The translations under genes and the position numbers were made by a program. Of a DNA stretch of 64,000 nucleotides, positions 1 to 7,513 are shown piece by piece (positions within the stretch are counted from its first letter, which is position 1; each line of letters starts with the position of its first letter). Source of the DNA: Cellulosimicrobium sp. ES-005 (GTDB lineage: Bacteria > Actinomycetota > Actinomycetes > Actinomycetales > Cellulomonadaceae); contig NZ_CP159290.1 of NCBI RefSeq assembly GCF_040448685.1, positions 1,550,001 to 1,614,000 of the forward strand, given 5' to 3'. The notes under the pieces were generated by a model that was not told the DNA's origin, ran no database searches, and was given only the letters and a program-made list of their open reading frames with translations.

Positions 1-283
1 ACGGGTGGACGTCGAGCACGCCGTCCAAGTACCGGTAGCCGGCCTCCAGGTGGAGGAAGATGCCGGCGCGGGCGTCGAGCGCGCGCACGGCCGCGGTCGA
101 CGCCACGGTGAGCTCGACCTGAGTACGCGGGGACAGGGACTCGTCCTCGGTGACGGAGGCGGTGAGCACGTCGAGCGTCACGGGCGACCCGGGCGACGCC
201 CACGGTTGCGCGGTCGCGTCGAGCACGGGCTGGTAGCCGGTCGCGAGGTCCGTGGTCGCGCGGGCGAGGTAGGGGGCGGTCAC
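1..283 (-). CDS. Phage tail-region protein, N-terminal part only
   Basis: The gene runs off the left edge; about 94 residues are visible, starting MTAPYLARATTDLA from a GTG. The start overlaps the stop of the upstream tail gene (GTGA, positions 280-283), which fixes it and implies coupled translation. The visible part is rich in Thr, Val and Ala and looks like beta structure, as in phage tail or base-plate proteins. Position directly after a minor tail protein in the late operon supports a tail role. No enzymatic motif is visible in this fragment, so a more exact function cannot be given. Confidence 0.6.
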   Translation of the reverse strand, partial: MTAPYLARATTDLATGYQPVLDATAQPWASPGSPVTLDVLTASVTEDESLSPRTQVELTVASTAAVRALDARAGIFLHLEAGYRYLDGVLDVHP

Positions 284-1305
284 GACGGCGCCACCTCGAC
301 GTACTCGATGGACACGCGCCAGCGTCGGGGCGTGTCGCGCTGGAGGAAGACGACGTCCGGGCCGGGCTCGGGCGAGGTCGTGACGCGGGTCGCGATGTAG
401 TCCATGCCGACCTCGGGGTACTCGGTGTCGACGAGCCGGACGACGGCGCCCTGGTGCAGTTCGGCGATCGCGTGCGCGGCCGCGGCGTCGAGCGTGAAGA
501 GGTCGAGCGTGCCGGAGCGCAGACCGCCCGGCCCGAGGACCGGGATCGGGTCGGGCCGGCCGATCACTTCGAGCGTCGTGTGCCGGGTCGAGACCGGGCC
601 GGCGTACTCCAGCAGGAGCGGAACGTCCTGCTGGCCGGCGTAGACGGGGACGAAGCTCTGCGAGACGGACAGGTCTGGAACGGCCTGCCAGCGGTACGCG
701 ATGGTCGGCCATGCGGACGGGGTGCCCCCGTCGAAGTACGGGCGGAGCTCCGTCGTGCTCTCCACTAGTAGGCACGCCACGTCGAGTTGCGCGCCGGCCG
801 ACCCGGCGCCGTCGGTCGGTCGGATCGCGAGGCCGGCGTTCAGGGTCCCGGGGGTCGTGTCCTGGTCGAGCGGCACGGAGACGCGCGTCCAGGTGTTCGC
901 GGTGAGTGCAACGGCGGTGGTCGGGCCGTCGAACCAGAACGAGTCGAAGCCGTGCTGGGCGAGGACCTGCACGGTACGGGCCACGCTGGATCGGAGGTAC
1001 GCGCTCACGCGGTAGACCGTGGATGGCCCGACGGCGGCAGGCAGCGCGAGCGGCTCGCGATACCGGACGGTGTAGGTCGTGCCCGCAGAGACCGTGGAGC
1101 GGGTGTACCGGGCGAACCCGGCGCGGCCGTCGGGGCCGTTGCCCGAGTTGCGCACTAACGTTCCTGTGCCGCTCCCGTGGTCGGCCGTGAGCCCGGCTGC
1201 GAGGGCCGAGCCCGTGACGGCGCGTGGCGTCGTCGCGAGGTTGGTCCGCACGGTGGGCGCGCCGGGGACGAGCGCGGCCGCGCGGTCGCGCAGGAAGACG
1301 CTCAT
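280..1305 (-). CDS. Minor tail protein with carbohydrate-binding-like domain
   Basis: The product is 341 residues, starting MSVFLRDRAAALVPGAP. The middle part (about 20-200) has the pattern TNLATTPRA...TRSTVSAGTTYTV...YRVSAYLRSS...TWTRVSVPLDQ. This is typical of jelly-roll carbohydrate-binding modules found in actinophage minor tail proteins, where it probably contacts the host surface. The C-terminal part (200-341) is beta-rich and ends in RRWRVSIEYVEVAPS. The ATG overlaps the tape measure stop (ATGA), so the two are coupled. Family-level assignment rests on motif style and position after the tape measure gene; receptor binding is an inference. Confidence 0.7.
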   Translation of the reverse strand: MSVFLRDRAAALVPGAPTVRTNLATTPRAVTGSALAAGLTADHGSGTGTLVRNSGNGPDGRAGFARYTRSTVSAGTTYTVRYREPLALPAAVGPSTVYRVSAYLRSSVARTVQVLAQHGFDSFWFDGPTTAVALTANTWTRVSVPLDQDTTPGTLNAGLAIRPTDGAGSAGAQLDVACLLVESTTELRPYFDGGTPSAWPTIAYRWQAVPDLSVSQSFVPVYAGQQDVPLLLEYAGPVSTRHTTLEVIGRPDPIPVLGPGGLRSGTLDLFTLDAAAAHAIAELHQGAVVRLVDTEYPEVGMDYIATRVTTSPEPGPDVVFLQRDTPRRWRVSIEYVEVAPS

Positions 1306-2765
1306 ACGGCGATCCTTTGGTAGCTGAAGTTGACGCGGACGGTCGGTGGCCGCACGCTCGCCGCGGCCCGGTCTGCGGCCTGCTGCGCCTGCCAGGAGTC
1401 GGCGGACATGTAGAACGGCACGGTGCGCGAGGTCGCCACGGAGTTGAGGACCTGGTTGGTCCAGTCGGTGTTCGTGGCCTGCGCGCGCACGGAGACGTCC
1501 TTGCCGCGGATGCGGTCGATCTCGGCCTGGGTGAGCTCGACGCCCTCGGCCTCGACGTCGATCACCTTGCCGTCGGGCATCGCGGCCAACGTGCGGGTCG
1601 CGCCGTCGATGGTGACCTCGAACTCCTGCGCCTTCCCGGTGGACTCGGCGAGCGCGCGCGCCTGGTCGGTGAGTCGCTGGTTCGCGATCGCGTCGACCTC
1701 GGCCTTCGCTTCTGCGGCCTCGGTCGCGGCGCCGAGGGCGTCGGTGTTGTTCTCGTACGCCGAGGTGACGTTGCCGATCGCGTCGCCGAGCCCGCGCGCC
1801 TTCTCGCGCCACTCGTCGGCCTTGGCTGCGGTCTCCTCGGTCGCGAGGCCGTAGTCCTGAATCTGCTGGGCTTCGCGGTCCCAGACCTCGACGGCCTCTT
1901 CGGTCGCCGCGGTGTGTGCTTCGGTGACCTCGGTGAGGGCCTTCTGGTCGCCGGCCATGGCGCGCAGCACGGCGCCGCGCTCGACGCCGAGGGCGTTCGC
2001 GACCTTCGTCGCGTCGGCCATCTTCTGGGCGTCCTCGGCGAACTCGCCCGCGATGGACGTGATCGCGAGCTCGCGGCCCATCTCGGCGCCGGCCGTGGCG
2101 ATGTTCTGGAACGCGTCGGTGAACGAGTTCTGGAACTCCTCGGCGCGCGCCTTGGCCTCCTCGATCGCCGGGCCGACCATGAGGTTCATCGCGGTGGCGG
2201 CCGCGAGACCTCCTGCGGTGCCGATCGGGCCGCCGAGGGTGCCTACCGAGACGATCGTGTCGGAGATGCCGTCCACGATGGTCTCGACGTCCTCGGAGTC
2301 GAAGCCGTCCTTCAAGCCGCGCGCGACCTCGGCGCCGGACTCGGCCGCGTTGGAGACGATCTCCGCCTTGAGCTCGGCGCCGAACACGTCGTCTGCGGTG
2401 AGGGCGTTCTCCTCGAACGAGTCGGCGACGGAGCGGGCGGCGTCGTCGAGCGAGTCCGAGATCCCGCGGGCGGCGGCGTCGACGTCGTCGGACGTGGTGC
2501 GGGCGTCGTCGCCGACGTCGCGGAGCGCGCGCTGTAGCTTCTCGATCTCGGACGGTCCCTCGCGGCCGATCCGGCGTGCCGCGTCGATGAGGTCGTCACG
2601 GGCGCCGGCGTCGCGGAGCGCGTCCTCGACCGTCTGGGCGGCTGCTTCCCAATCGCCGCCCATGGCGTCGGCTTCGCGCTTGATCTCGCGGCGCAGGGAC
2701 GAGAACTCTTGCTTGGTGGCCCTGGTGTCCGTGTCGACGATGATGCCGAGCTTGAGGTCTGCCAC
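1302..2765 (-). CDS. Tape measure protein (short)
   Basis: The product is 487 residues. It is strongly alpha-helical and rich in Ala, Glu and Asp, with long heptad stretches at about 10-130 and 210-360. One hydrophobic Gly/Ala segment (about 170-200, SVGTLGGPIGTAGGLAAATAM) looks like the membrane-active part of tape measure proteins. Tape measure proteins set tail length. At about 1.5 angstrom per residue the tail would be roughly 70 nm, short for a siphophage. It lies between a tail assembly-type gene and the minor tail genes, the expected position. No separate frameshifted pair of tail chaperone genes is evident upstream. Confidence 0.8.
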   Translation of the reverse strand: MADLKLGIIVDTDTRATKQEFSSLRREIKREADAMGGDWEAAAQTVEDALRDAGARDDLIDAARRIGREGPSEIEKLQRALRDVGDDARTTSDDVDAAARGISDSLDDAARSVADSFEENALTADDVFGAELKAEIVSNAAESGAEVARGLKDGFDSEDVETIVDGISDTIVSVGTLGGPIGTAGGLAAATAMNLMVGPAIEEAKARAEEFQNSFTDAFQNIATAGAEMGRELAITSIAGEFAEDAQKMADATKVANALGVERGAVLRAMAGDQKALTEVTEAHTAATEEAVEVWDREAQQIQDYGLATEETAAKADEWREKARGLGDAIGNVTSAYENNTDALGAATEAAEAKAEVDAIANQRLTDQARALAESTGKAQEFEVTIDGATRTLAAMPDGKVIDVEAEGVELTQAEIDRIRGKDVSVRAQATNTDWTNQVLNSVATSRTVPFYMSADSWQAQQAADRAAASVRPPTVRVNFSYQRIAV

Positions 2766-2768
2766 GGG

Positions 2769-3260
2769 TCACTTCCCTTCGAGGAGCTCGTGGAGCGCGC
2801 GGGCGATGGTCTGGGCGTAGGCGGACATCTGCCGGCGGATCGCTTCGCGGCCGTACCGGAAGATCACGCGCCCGCGCCGGTCGCGGCGCGGGAGCTGGGC
2901 TTGGGTGTTGCGGGTGACCTGGTGGGTGCCGCCGTTGCGGGACCGTCGGCGGTACGTGGTCGGGGTGTGGCGGCCGTCGCCGAACTCGACGGCGCCCGGG
3001 TCGAGACCGGGGATGCGGGGTCGGGTCGCGCCCGTGAACGTCGTGGAGCGGGCGGAGGACCGGACCTTGGTGCCGGCGAGCGCGGCGCGGTCCATGCGGG
3101 TCGTGGCGTACCGGAGCGCGCTGGAGTCGGTCCAGATGCGGGCCGCGATGGAGGGCACGTGCGTCGTGAGCGCCGCGCGCACACGGGCGTCCGCGCCCTC
3201 CATCTTGGCCGCGCGCTGGTAGAGCTGGTCCCAATCGCGCAGCCGGAGCTTCGCCGGCAC
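2769..3260 (-). CDS. Phage tail assembly-region protein, basic
   Basis: The product is 163 residues, very basic (many Arg), starting MPAKLRLRDWDQLYQRAAKM. The first 60 residues are helical; the middle (85-135) is Arg/Thr-rich and probably disordered; the end is helical (YAQTIARALHELLEGK). It sits between the major tail protein and the tape measure, the slot where tail assembly chaperones normally lie. It does not show the acidic character or slippery-site extension of lambda G/GT-type chaperones. It is best left as an uncharacterised tail-region protein. The stop is 1 bp upstream of the major tail protein stop region on the same transcript. Confidence 0.6.
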   Translation of the reverse strand: MPAKLRLRDWDQLYQRAAKMEGADARVRAALTTHVPSIAARIWTDSSALRYATTRMDRAALAGTKVRSSARSTTFTGATRPRIPGLDPGAVEFGDGRHTPTTYRRRSRNGGTHQVTRNTQAQLPRRDRRGRVIFRYGREAIRRQMSAYAQTIARALHELLEGK

Positions 3261-3261
3261 G

Positions 3262-3678
3262 TCAGGCCGGGTACGTCGGGACGGGGTCGGTCGCGCACGC
3301 GAGGGTGACGGTGACGTTGAGCGGCGATCCGATCGCGCCGCCGACCTGCCCGGGGACGATCACGACGTCGACGGTCCAGGAGGTGCCCTCCCCGGCCTGC
3401 GGCTCGAACGTGAAGGTGAGCGTCTCGCCGGCGTGCTCCTGGAGGAAGCGGGAGAACGAGTCCTCGCTCTTCCAGTCCTGCATGTAGCCGGCCTGGACGT
3501 TCCACCCGATCACGGAGACGTCGGAGTGGGTGTTGTTGCCGGCGCCGCGCCAGGTCTGGGTCTGGGTCTGGGGCACGAGCGCGAACGAGTCGATGTGCTT
3601 GCGGTAGTCGAGCGCGGCGCAGATCACGGCGTAGTTCTTGCCGAAGATCGGCTCGACCTCGAGGACGGTGGTGGACAT
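3262..3678 (-). CDS. Major tail protein
   Basis: The product is 138 residues, starting MSTTVLEVEPIFGKNYAV. The start is fixed by a strong Shine-Dalgarno (AAGGAG, 7 nt upstream of the ATG at 3678); longer in-frame readings lack this. The sequence is a compact beta-rich domain: SFALVPQTQTQTWRG, VIGWNVQAGYMQDWKSED, then EHAGETLTFTFEP and SSWTVDVVIVPGQVGG-like strands. This fits the tail-tube fold of siphophage major tail proteins. The unusually strong ribosome site suits a highly expressed structural subunit. The assignment comes from size, fold style and position two genes before the tape measure. Confidence 0.72.
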   Translation of the reverse strand: MSTTVLEVEPIFGKNYAVICAALDYRKHIDSFALVPQTQTQTWRGAGNNTHSDVSVIGWNVQAGYMQDWKSEDSFSRFLQEHAGETLTFTFEPQAGEGTSWTVDVVIVPGQVGGAIGSPLNVTVTLACATDPVPTYPA

Positions 3679-3683
3679 GGCTG

Positions 3684-4052
3684 CTACTCCTTCTTGGCTG
3701 CGGCGTTGAGGGTGATCTGGTAGGCGGGGAAGCGGCCCTCGAAGTCGACGCGGGTGGCGGTGGCGATCCCGAGCCACGGGAGGTCGTCCAGCACGCCGAG
3801 GACCTTCCACAGGGCGTCTTCGAGCGCGTCCTCACCGCGGGCGGGGTTGGAGTCGCTGGTGAGGACCCAGACCTCCAGCGCGAGGTCCCACACGCCGTCG
3901 GGCGACGCGGTCCGGCGCGTGAGGGTGCGCTGGTAGGCGAGGACGGTCGGCTTCGCGACGTGGCCGGGGTCGTCGGTCGGGTAGGGCAGGACGCGGTACG
4001 TGGAGGGCAGGCCGGCCTTGAGCGCGTCGTGCAGGTCGGTTCGCGCGCTCAT
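3684..4052 (-). CDS. Head-tail connector / tail terminator-like protein
   Basis: The product is 122 residues, starting MSARTDLHDALKAGLPSTYR. It has the alpha/beta pattern of small tail terminator proteins that close the tail at the head interface: an N-terminal helix, a YRVLPYPTD strand, then PTVLAYQRTLTRRTA and ALEVWVLTSDSNPARGEDALEDALWKVL, ending YQITLNAAAKKE. The ATG overlaps the upstream gene stop (positions 4049-4052), and the next gene starts just 5 bp downstream. Position between the capsid-proximal connector and the major tail protein supports the call. Confidence 0.65.
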   Translation of the reverse strand: MSARTDLHDALKAGLPSTYRVLPYPTDDPGHVAKPTVLAYQRTLTRRTASPDGVWDLALEVWVLTSDSNPARGEDALEDALWKVLGVLDDLPWLGIATATRVDFEGRFPAYQITLNAAAKKE

Positions 4053-4435
4053 CGCGGGCCTCGCCGGCCGCGGCGCGGGCGCAGGAGGTTCTTCACGGTC
4101 CAGTCCATCGGGAAGACGGTGACGGTCATGCCGTCCGGGCCGATCTCGTCGCGGGAGCCGGTGTAGGTGGAGCGCAGGAGCGCGCGTGCCTGGAGCTTCT
4201 GGGCGAGCACGAGCCGGGCCGGCGCGACGCCGGGCTCCCCGGCGTCCTCGTCGGGCGGGATGCGCCACGGCACACGCCCGTTGAGGAACTCCAGGCACTG
4301 CTCGTGCGCGGCCTCCAGCGCCTCCAGCAGGTCGTCGGTGTCGGTCGTCTCCACCCACGTCGGGGACGTCTCGATCAGGGCGTCGGCGTCGACCCATCCG
4401 ACGACGCCGAGGGCGTCGGGTGCGGGCTCGGTCAC
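4049..4435 (-). CDS. Head-tail connector-type protein
   Basis: The product is 128 residues, starting MTEPAPDALGVVGWVDADAL. It is mainly alpha-helical (TDDLLEALEAAHEQCLEFLNGRVPW, then LVLAQKLQARALLRSTYTGSR), with a short C-terminal tail rich in Arg. This is the pattern of the gp6/gp15-like head completion proteins that sit under the portal. It is the first gene after the capsid gene, the normal slot for this function. It is coupled to the next gene by a 4-bp overlap. The 77-bp gap to the capsid stop holds an inverted GC-rich stretch that may process or attenuate the capsid transcript. Confidence 0.68.
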   Translation of the reverse strand: MTEPAPDALGVVGWVDADALIETSPTWVETTDTDDLLEALEAAHEQCLEFLNGRVPWRIPPDEDAGEPGVAPARLVLAQKLQARALLRSTYTGSRDEIGPDGMTVTVFPMDWTVKNLLRPRRGRRGPR

Positions 4436-4512
4436 GGTGTCTCCCGGGGTCGCGGTGTCGGGGCGGGAAGCCGGCGCCCGGCCGGGCAGGGGTCACGGCC
4501 GGGCGCCGGGGA

Positions 4513-6126
4513 TCACGGGGCCGCGTCCACGACGCGCACGACGCCGCCGGCGTCGTGGCGCATGATCCCGTAGTACCCGTAGACGGCCTCGGTGAGGTTG
4601 CCGACGGCGAGGTCCTCGGTGGACACGCGCAGCGGGGACGCGCCGCCGAGCTCGTGGAGCGTGTTGGCGGCGCGCACGCCGACGCGGACCGTGCCGTCGG
4701 GGACGGCCGAGGTGCCCACGACGTTGATGCCCTCGATCGCGTTCTGCCCGAGCCCGAGGGCCACCTGGAGGTAGGCCAGGGCGTCGTCGGCGCGGGTGTA
4801 GAGCCACTGCTCGTAGAGGTCCTCGCCGAGGATGGCCCACTGCGCCCGGCCCTTCTGGGTGGCCTTGAGGCGCAGCATGCCCTTGACGATCTTGGCGGCG
4901 GCCTCGGAGACGCCGGTCGGGACCACGTCGGGGTCGAACTCGACCTCGGTGGACGACGCCGTGGCGAGGAGGTGCGTGCCCACCTTGGCGTCGACCTTGC
5001 GCTTGTAGTCCTCGTTGGCGAGGCGGAAGAACGCGGCCCAGAACTCGGGGTTCGGGAAGTCGCGGTGGATGCGGTCGACGTTCCAGCCGGCGGCGATCCG
5101 CGCCGCGGTCGCCTCGACGGGCTCCAGGTCGACCTCGTTGGACGGGACCTCGGTGCCACCGCCGGTCCAGTCGCCCACGACCGGGGTCTTCCCGGGGACG
5201 AACCGCCAGCCGATGATCTTTCCGGACGTGAGGTCGGCGTGGCCGACCAGGGGCGTGAACTCGGGGACGTACTCGACGCCGGACCAGACCTCGCCGAGGT
5301 ACTGCGGGACGGTCGTCACGTCGAACGCGTCGGCCTGCGAGACCTGGTCGAGCGCGGCGAGGAGCTGGCGCGGCTCAAGGCCGGCGGACGCGAGGTTGCG
5401 GAAGACCTCGGACGCGCGGAGCTGGGTGGTCGTGGCGCTCGTCGTCCGCGCCGCGGCGAGGCTGTCGCCGGGCTTGGTCGCCGGCCGGTTGTGCAGTCGT
5501 GCGGTCACGGTCTGGTCCTCCTCGGTGTCGTCCGGCTCGGCGTCCGGCTCGGGGTCGTCGTCGACGTCGGCGGGCGCGCCGGCGTCGGTGTACTCGTAGG
5601 TCGTCTCGCGGTGCTCGGTCGTGGTGCTCTGCGATCCGTCGTCGTGCTCGACGGTCGTGGTCGTGTCGGTCGTGACGGTCTCGCCGAAGTCGGACGCGAC
5701 GAGCTGGGCCGACGGGAACGCCGGCGCGGTGCAGAACCCGGCGCCGGTGAGCTCGCCGGCCAGCAGCCGGCCGCCGCGGATCACGGCGCCGTCGAGCTCG
5801 ACGGAGATACCGGTCCGCACGCCCTCGGACGCCTCCACGAGGAGGTCGTCACCGGTGCTCGTCGGCAGGACGCGCACGGACGCGGTGAGGCCGGCCGCGG
5901 TCTCCTCGACGGACAGGAACCGGGCGGCGGGCCGGGTGCGGTCGTGCTCCATGTTCGCGACGAGCTGCGTGGGGTCGGGCGGGAGTGTCACGACGCCGGC
6001 GGACGCGGTGACGCGCCCGACGTTGGTCCGGCCCTGCTCGCCGTAGGGCAGCAGGAGGTAGGTCAGCGTGCGGTCGTCGACGGACGCGGTGAGCAGCCGG
6101 CCGGCCGCGCGAATCGAGCTCGTCAT
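4513..6126 (-). CDS. Fused prohead protease and HK97-fold major capsid protein
   Basis: The product is 537 residues. Residues 1-150 match the HK97 prohead protease pattern: ANMEHDRTRPAARF with candidate catalytic His61, and EGVRTGISVELDG with candidate Ser108. Residues about 155-210 are a Thr/Asp/Glu-rich acidic linker. Residues about 235-537 look like an HK97-fold major capsid (FRNLASAGLEP, WNVDRIHRDFPNPEFW, RAQWAILGEDLYEQWL, GINVVGTSAVPDGTVRVG). In most phages these are two genes; here one frame encodes both with no internal stop. The acidic linker may act as scaffold and cleavage region. Related fusions are known in small-genome actinophages. Confidence 0.85.
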   Translation of the reverse strand: MTSSIRAAGRLLTASVDDRTLTYLLLPYGEQGRTNVGRVTASAGVVTLPPDPTQLVANMEHDRTRPAARFLSVEETAAGLTASVRVLPTSTGDDLLVEASEGVRTGISVELDGAVIRGGRLLAGELTGAGFCTAPAFPSAQLVASDFGETVTTDTTTTVEHDDGSQSTTTEHRETTYEYTDAGAPADVDDDPEPDAEPDDTEEDQTVTARLHNRPATKPGDSLAAARTTSATTTQLRASEVFRNLASAGLEPRQLLAALDQVSQADAFDVTTVPQYLGEVWSGVEYVPEFTPLVGHADLTSGKIIGWRFVPGKTPVVGDWTGGGTEVPSNEVDLEPVEATAARIAAGWNVDRIHRDFPNPEFWAAFFRLANEDYKRKVDAKVGTHLLATASSTEVEFDPDVVPTGVSEAAAKIVKGMLRLKATQKGRAQWAILGEDLYEQWLYTRADDALAYLQVALGLGQNAIEGINVVGTSAVPDGTVRVGVRAANTLHELGGASPLRVSTEDLAVGNLTEAVYGYYGIMRHDAGGVVRVVDAAP

Positions 6127-6131
6127 GGTGG

Positions 6132-7280
6132 TCAGTCCTCCGTGATCGGTGCCAGGCCGTCGTCCGGCCGTTCGGCGAGGTCGGACAGGTCGAACGCGAC
6201 GCGCACGCCGGGCGGCACGACGTCGTCCATGGACAGGCGCGCCTCAAGGGCCATGGCCCACCCGGTCTGCACCAGGTCGCGGTAGTCGGACCGCCCGTTC
6301 TCGGTGCTGTTGTAGGTGAGCGACGCCGCGACCTGCGACGCGCCCATGAGGTGCGGGGGCAGCGCGAGGTGGCGCGCGACGTCGAGCACCTGGAAGTTGC
6401 GCCCGTTGACGTACATGTCGGGCTGGACCGCGCCGTGCGGCACGAGCTCGTACCCGTAGGGCGTGAACACGACGGCGCCGTTGGGCTGCCGGCGCGCGGC
6501 CACGTAGTCATCCACGATCTGCTTGGCCTCGTCGAACGCCTCGGCGGCCTCGGGGTCGGCGTCGGCGTCGCTGGAGTCCTCAAGCTCGATGTCCTCGGTC
6601 TGCTTGATCTCCATGACCGGGACGGCGTCCAGGCCCTTGACCCACTGGTCTTCAAGCATCCGGGCGCCGCGGATCGTGCGCCGGCCCGACAGGAGCAGCG
6701 GGTCCATGGGCGACTGGAACAGGATCACGTCGAGGTGGTCCTGGACGATGCCGTCGATCACGACCTGGTCGTCGGCGTCGAAGTCCCACCGGTCGAGCGG
6801 CACGCGCACGGCGCCGGTGATCGCGCCGACGAACTCGCCCTCGGACGTCGTCCACCCGGCCGTCGCGTCGCGGGTGACGCGCCACAGGGACCAGCCCTCG
6901 AAGATCAGGTCGTCGAGCGTGTGCATCGTGCGGAACTGCCACGGGGTGATCCCGCCGGTGTAGGCGAGCCACGCCGGCTGGTCGGCGGCGAGGACCGGGT
7001 CCCCGGTTGTCGGGTCGGTCTCGGCGGTGTAGGCGCGTAGCGGCTGCCGGGACAGCGGGTTGCAGATGAGCCAGCGGCCGGCCGCGACGGCCGGAACGGT
7101 GATCGCCTCGTCGCGGGTGATCGGCGCGTGCTCCACGCCGAGGATGTCGGCGTAGGCGACGGACCGGAGCGTGTTCTCACTGTGCGGGGTCGCCGGCCGT
7201 AGCCGGCTCTTCACGCCGGGCTGTCCCGCGTAGTTCGCGATGCTCTCGACCTCGCGCAGCTTCCGCTTCCAGAACGCCAT
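6132..7280 (-). CDS. Portal protein
   Basis: The product is 382 residues from the ATG at 7280 (MAFWKRKLREVESIAN); an in-frame TTG at 7289 would add three residues. The sequence has phage portal traits: an N-terminal membrane-distal helix, TVPAVAAGRWLICNPLSRQPLRAY, a DDLIFEGWSLWRVTRD core, an acidic insertion (ELEDSSDADADPEAAEAFDEA), and a C-terminal region FQVLDVARHLALPPHLMGAS ending in a short beta segment. Portals form the dodecamer through which DNA is pumped. The gene ends 5 bp before the protease-capsid gene and follows terminase, the standard packaging order. Confidence 0.82.
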   Translation of the reverse strand: MAFWKRKLREVESIANYAGQPGVKSRLRPATPHSENTLRSVAYADILGVEHAPITRDEAITVPAVAAGRWLICNPLSRQPLRAYTAETDPTTGDPVLAADQPAWLAYTGGITPWQFRTMHTLDDLIFEGWSLWRVTRDATAGWTTSEGEFVGAITGAVRVPLDRWDFDADDQVVIDGIVQDHLDVILFQSPMDPLLLSGRRTIRGARMLEDQWVKGLDAVPVMEIKQTEDIELEDSSDADADPEAAEAFDEAKQIVDDYVAARRQPNGAVVFTPYGYELVPHGAVQPDMYVNGRNFQVLDVARHLALPPHLMGASQVAASLTYNSTENGRSDYRDLVQTGWAMALEARLSMDDVVPPGVRVAFDLSDLAERPDDGLAPITED

Positions 7281-7318
7281 GAGCCCCAATCGTGCGAACG
7301 CCTATGACGCTCGACGAA

Positions 7319-7513
7319 TCACGCGTGCCGGCGGGACCTGTACCTCGCCGTGTTGAGCGCGTCGCGGGCCGACGTCGCGCCGGGGTGCACGGCGATCTCG
7401 TGCGCGCGGGCGAGCGCGCGCGAGGCGTCGAGGTCGCCGGCGATCCATCGGCGGTCGCAGACGTCGCAGATGCCGACGACGCACGTCGCGCCCTGGTCGT
7501 GCCGGTAGCTCAT
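7319..7513 (-). CDS. Small zinc-binding-like phage protein
   Basis: The product is 64 residues, starting MSYRHDQGATCVVGICDVCDRRW. Three cysteines close together (C11, C16, C19), followed by a His-containing helix (ALARAHEIAVHPG), suggest a small zinc-stabilised fold. The ATG overlaps the terminase stop (positions 7510-7513), so it is translated with terminase. It ends 38 bp before the portal start. No family is recognised. The position between terminase and portal is often used by small packaging-accessory genes, but nothing here proves a function. Confidence 0.6.
   Translation of the reverse strand: MSYRHDQGATCVVGICDVCDRRWIAGDLDASRALARAHEIAVHPGATSARDALNTARYRSRRHA

Noticed and set aside
4420-6285. 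621-residue plus-strand frame opposite the capsid gene
   Set aside because: It is an antisense shadow; the minus strand encodes the protease-capsid fusion within a co-directional late operon.
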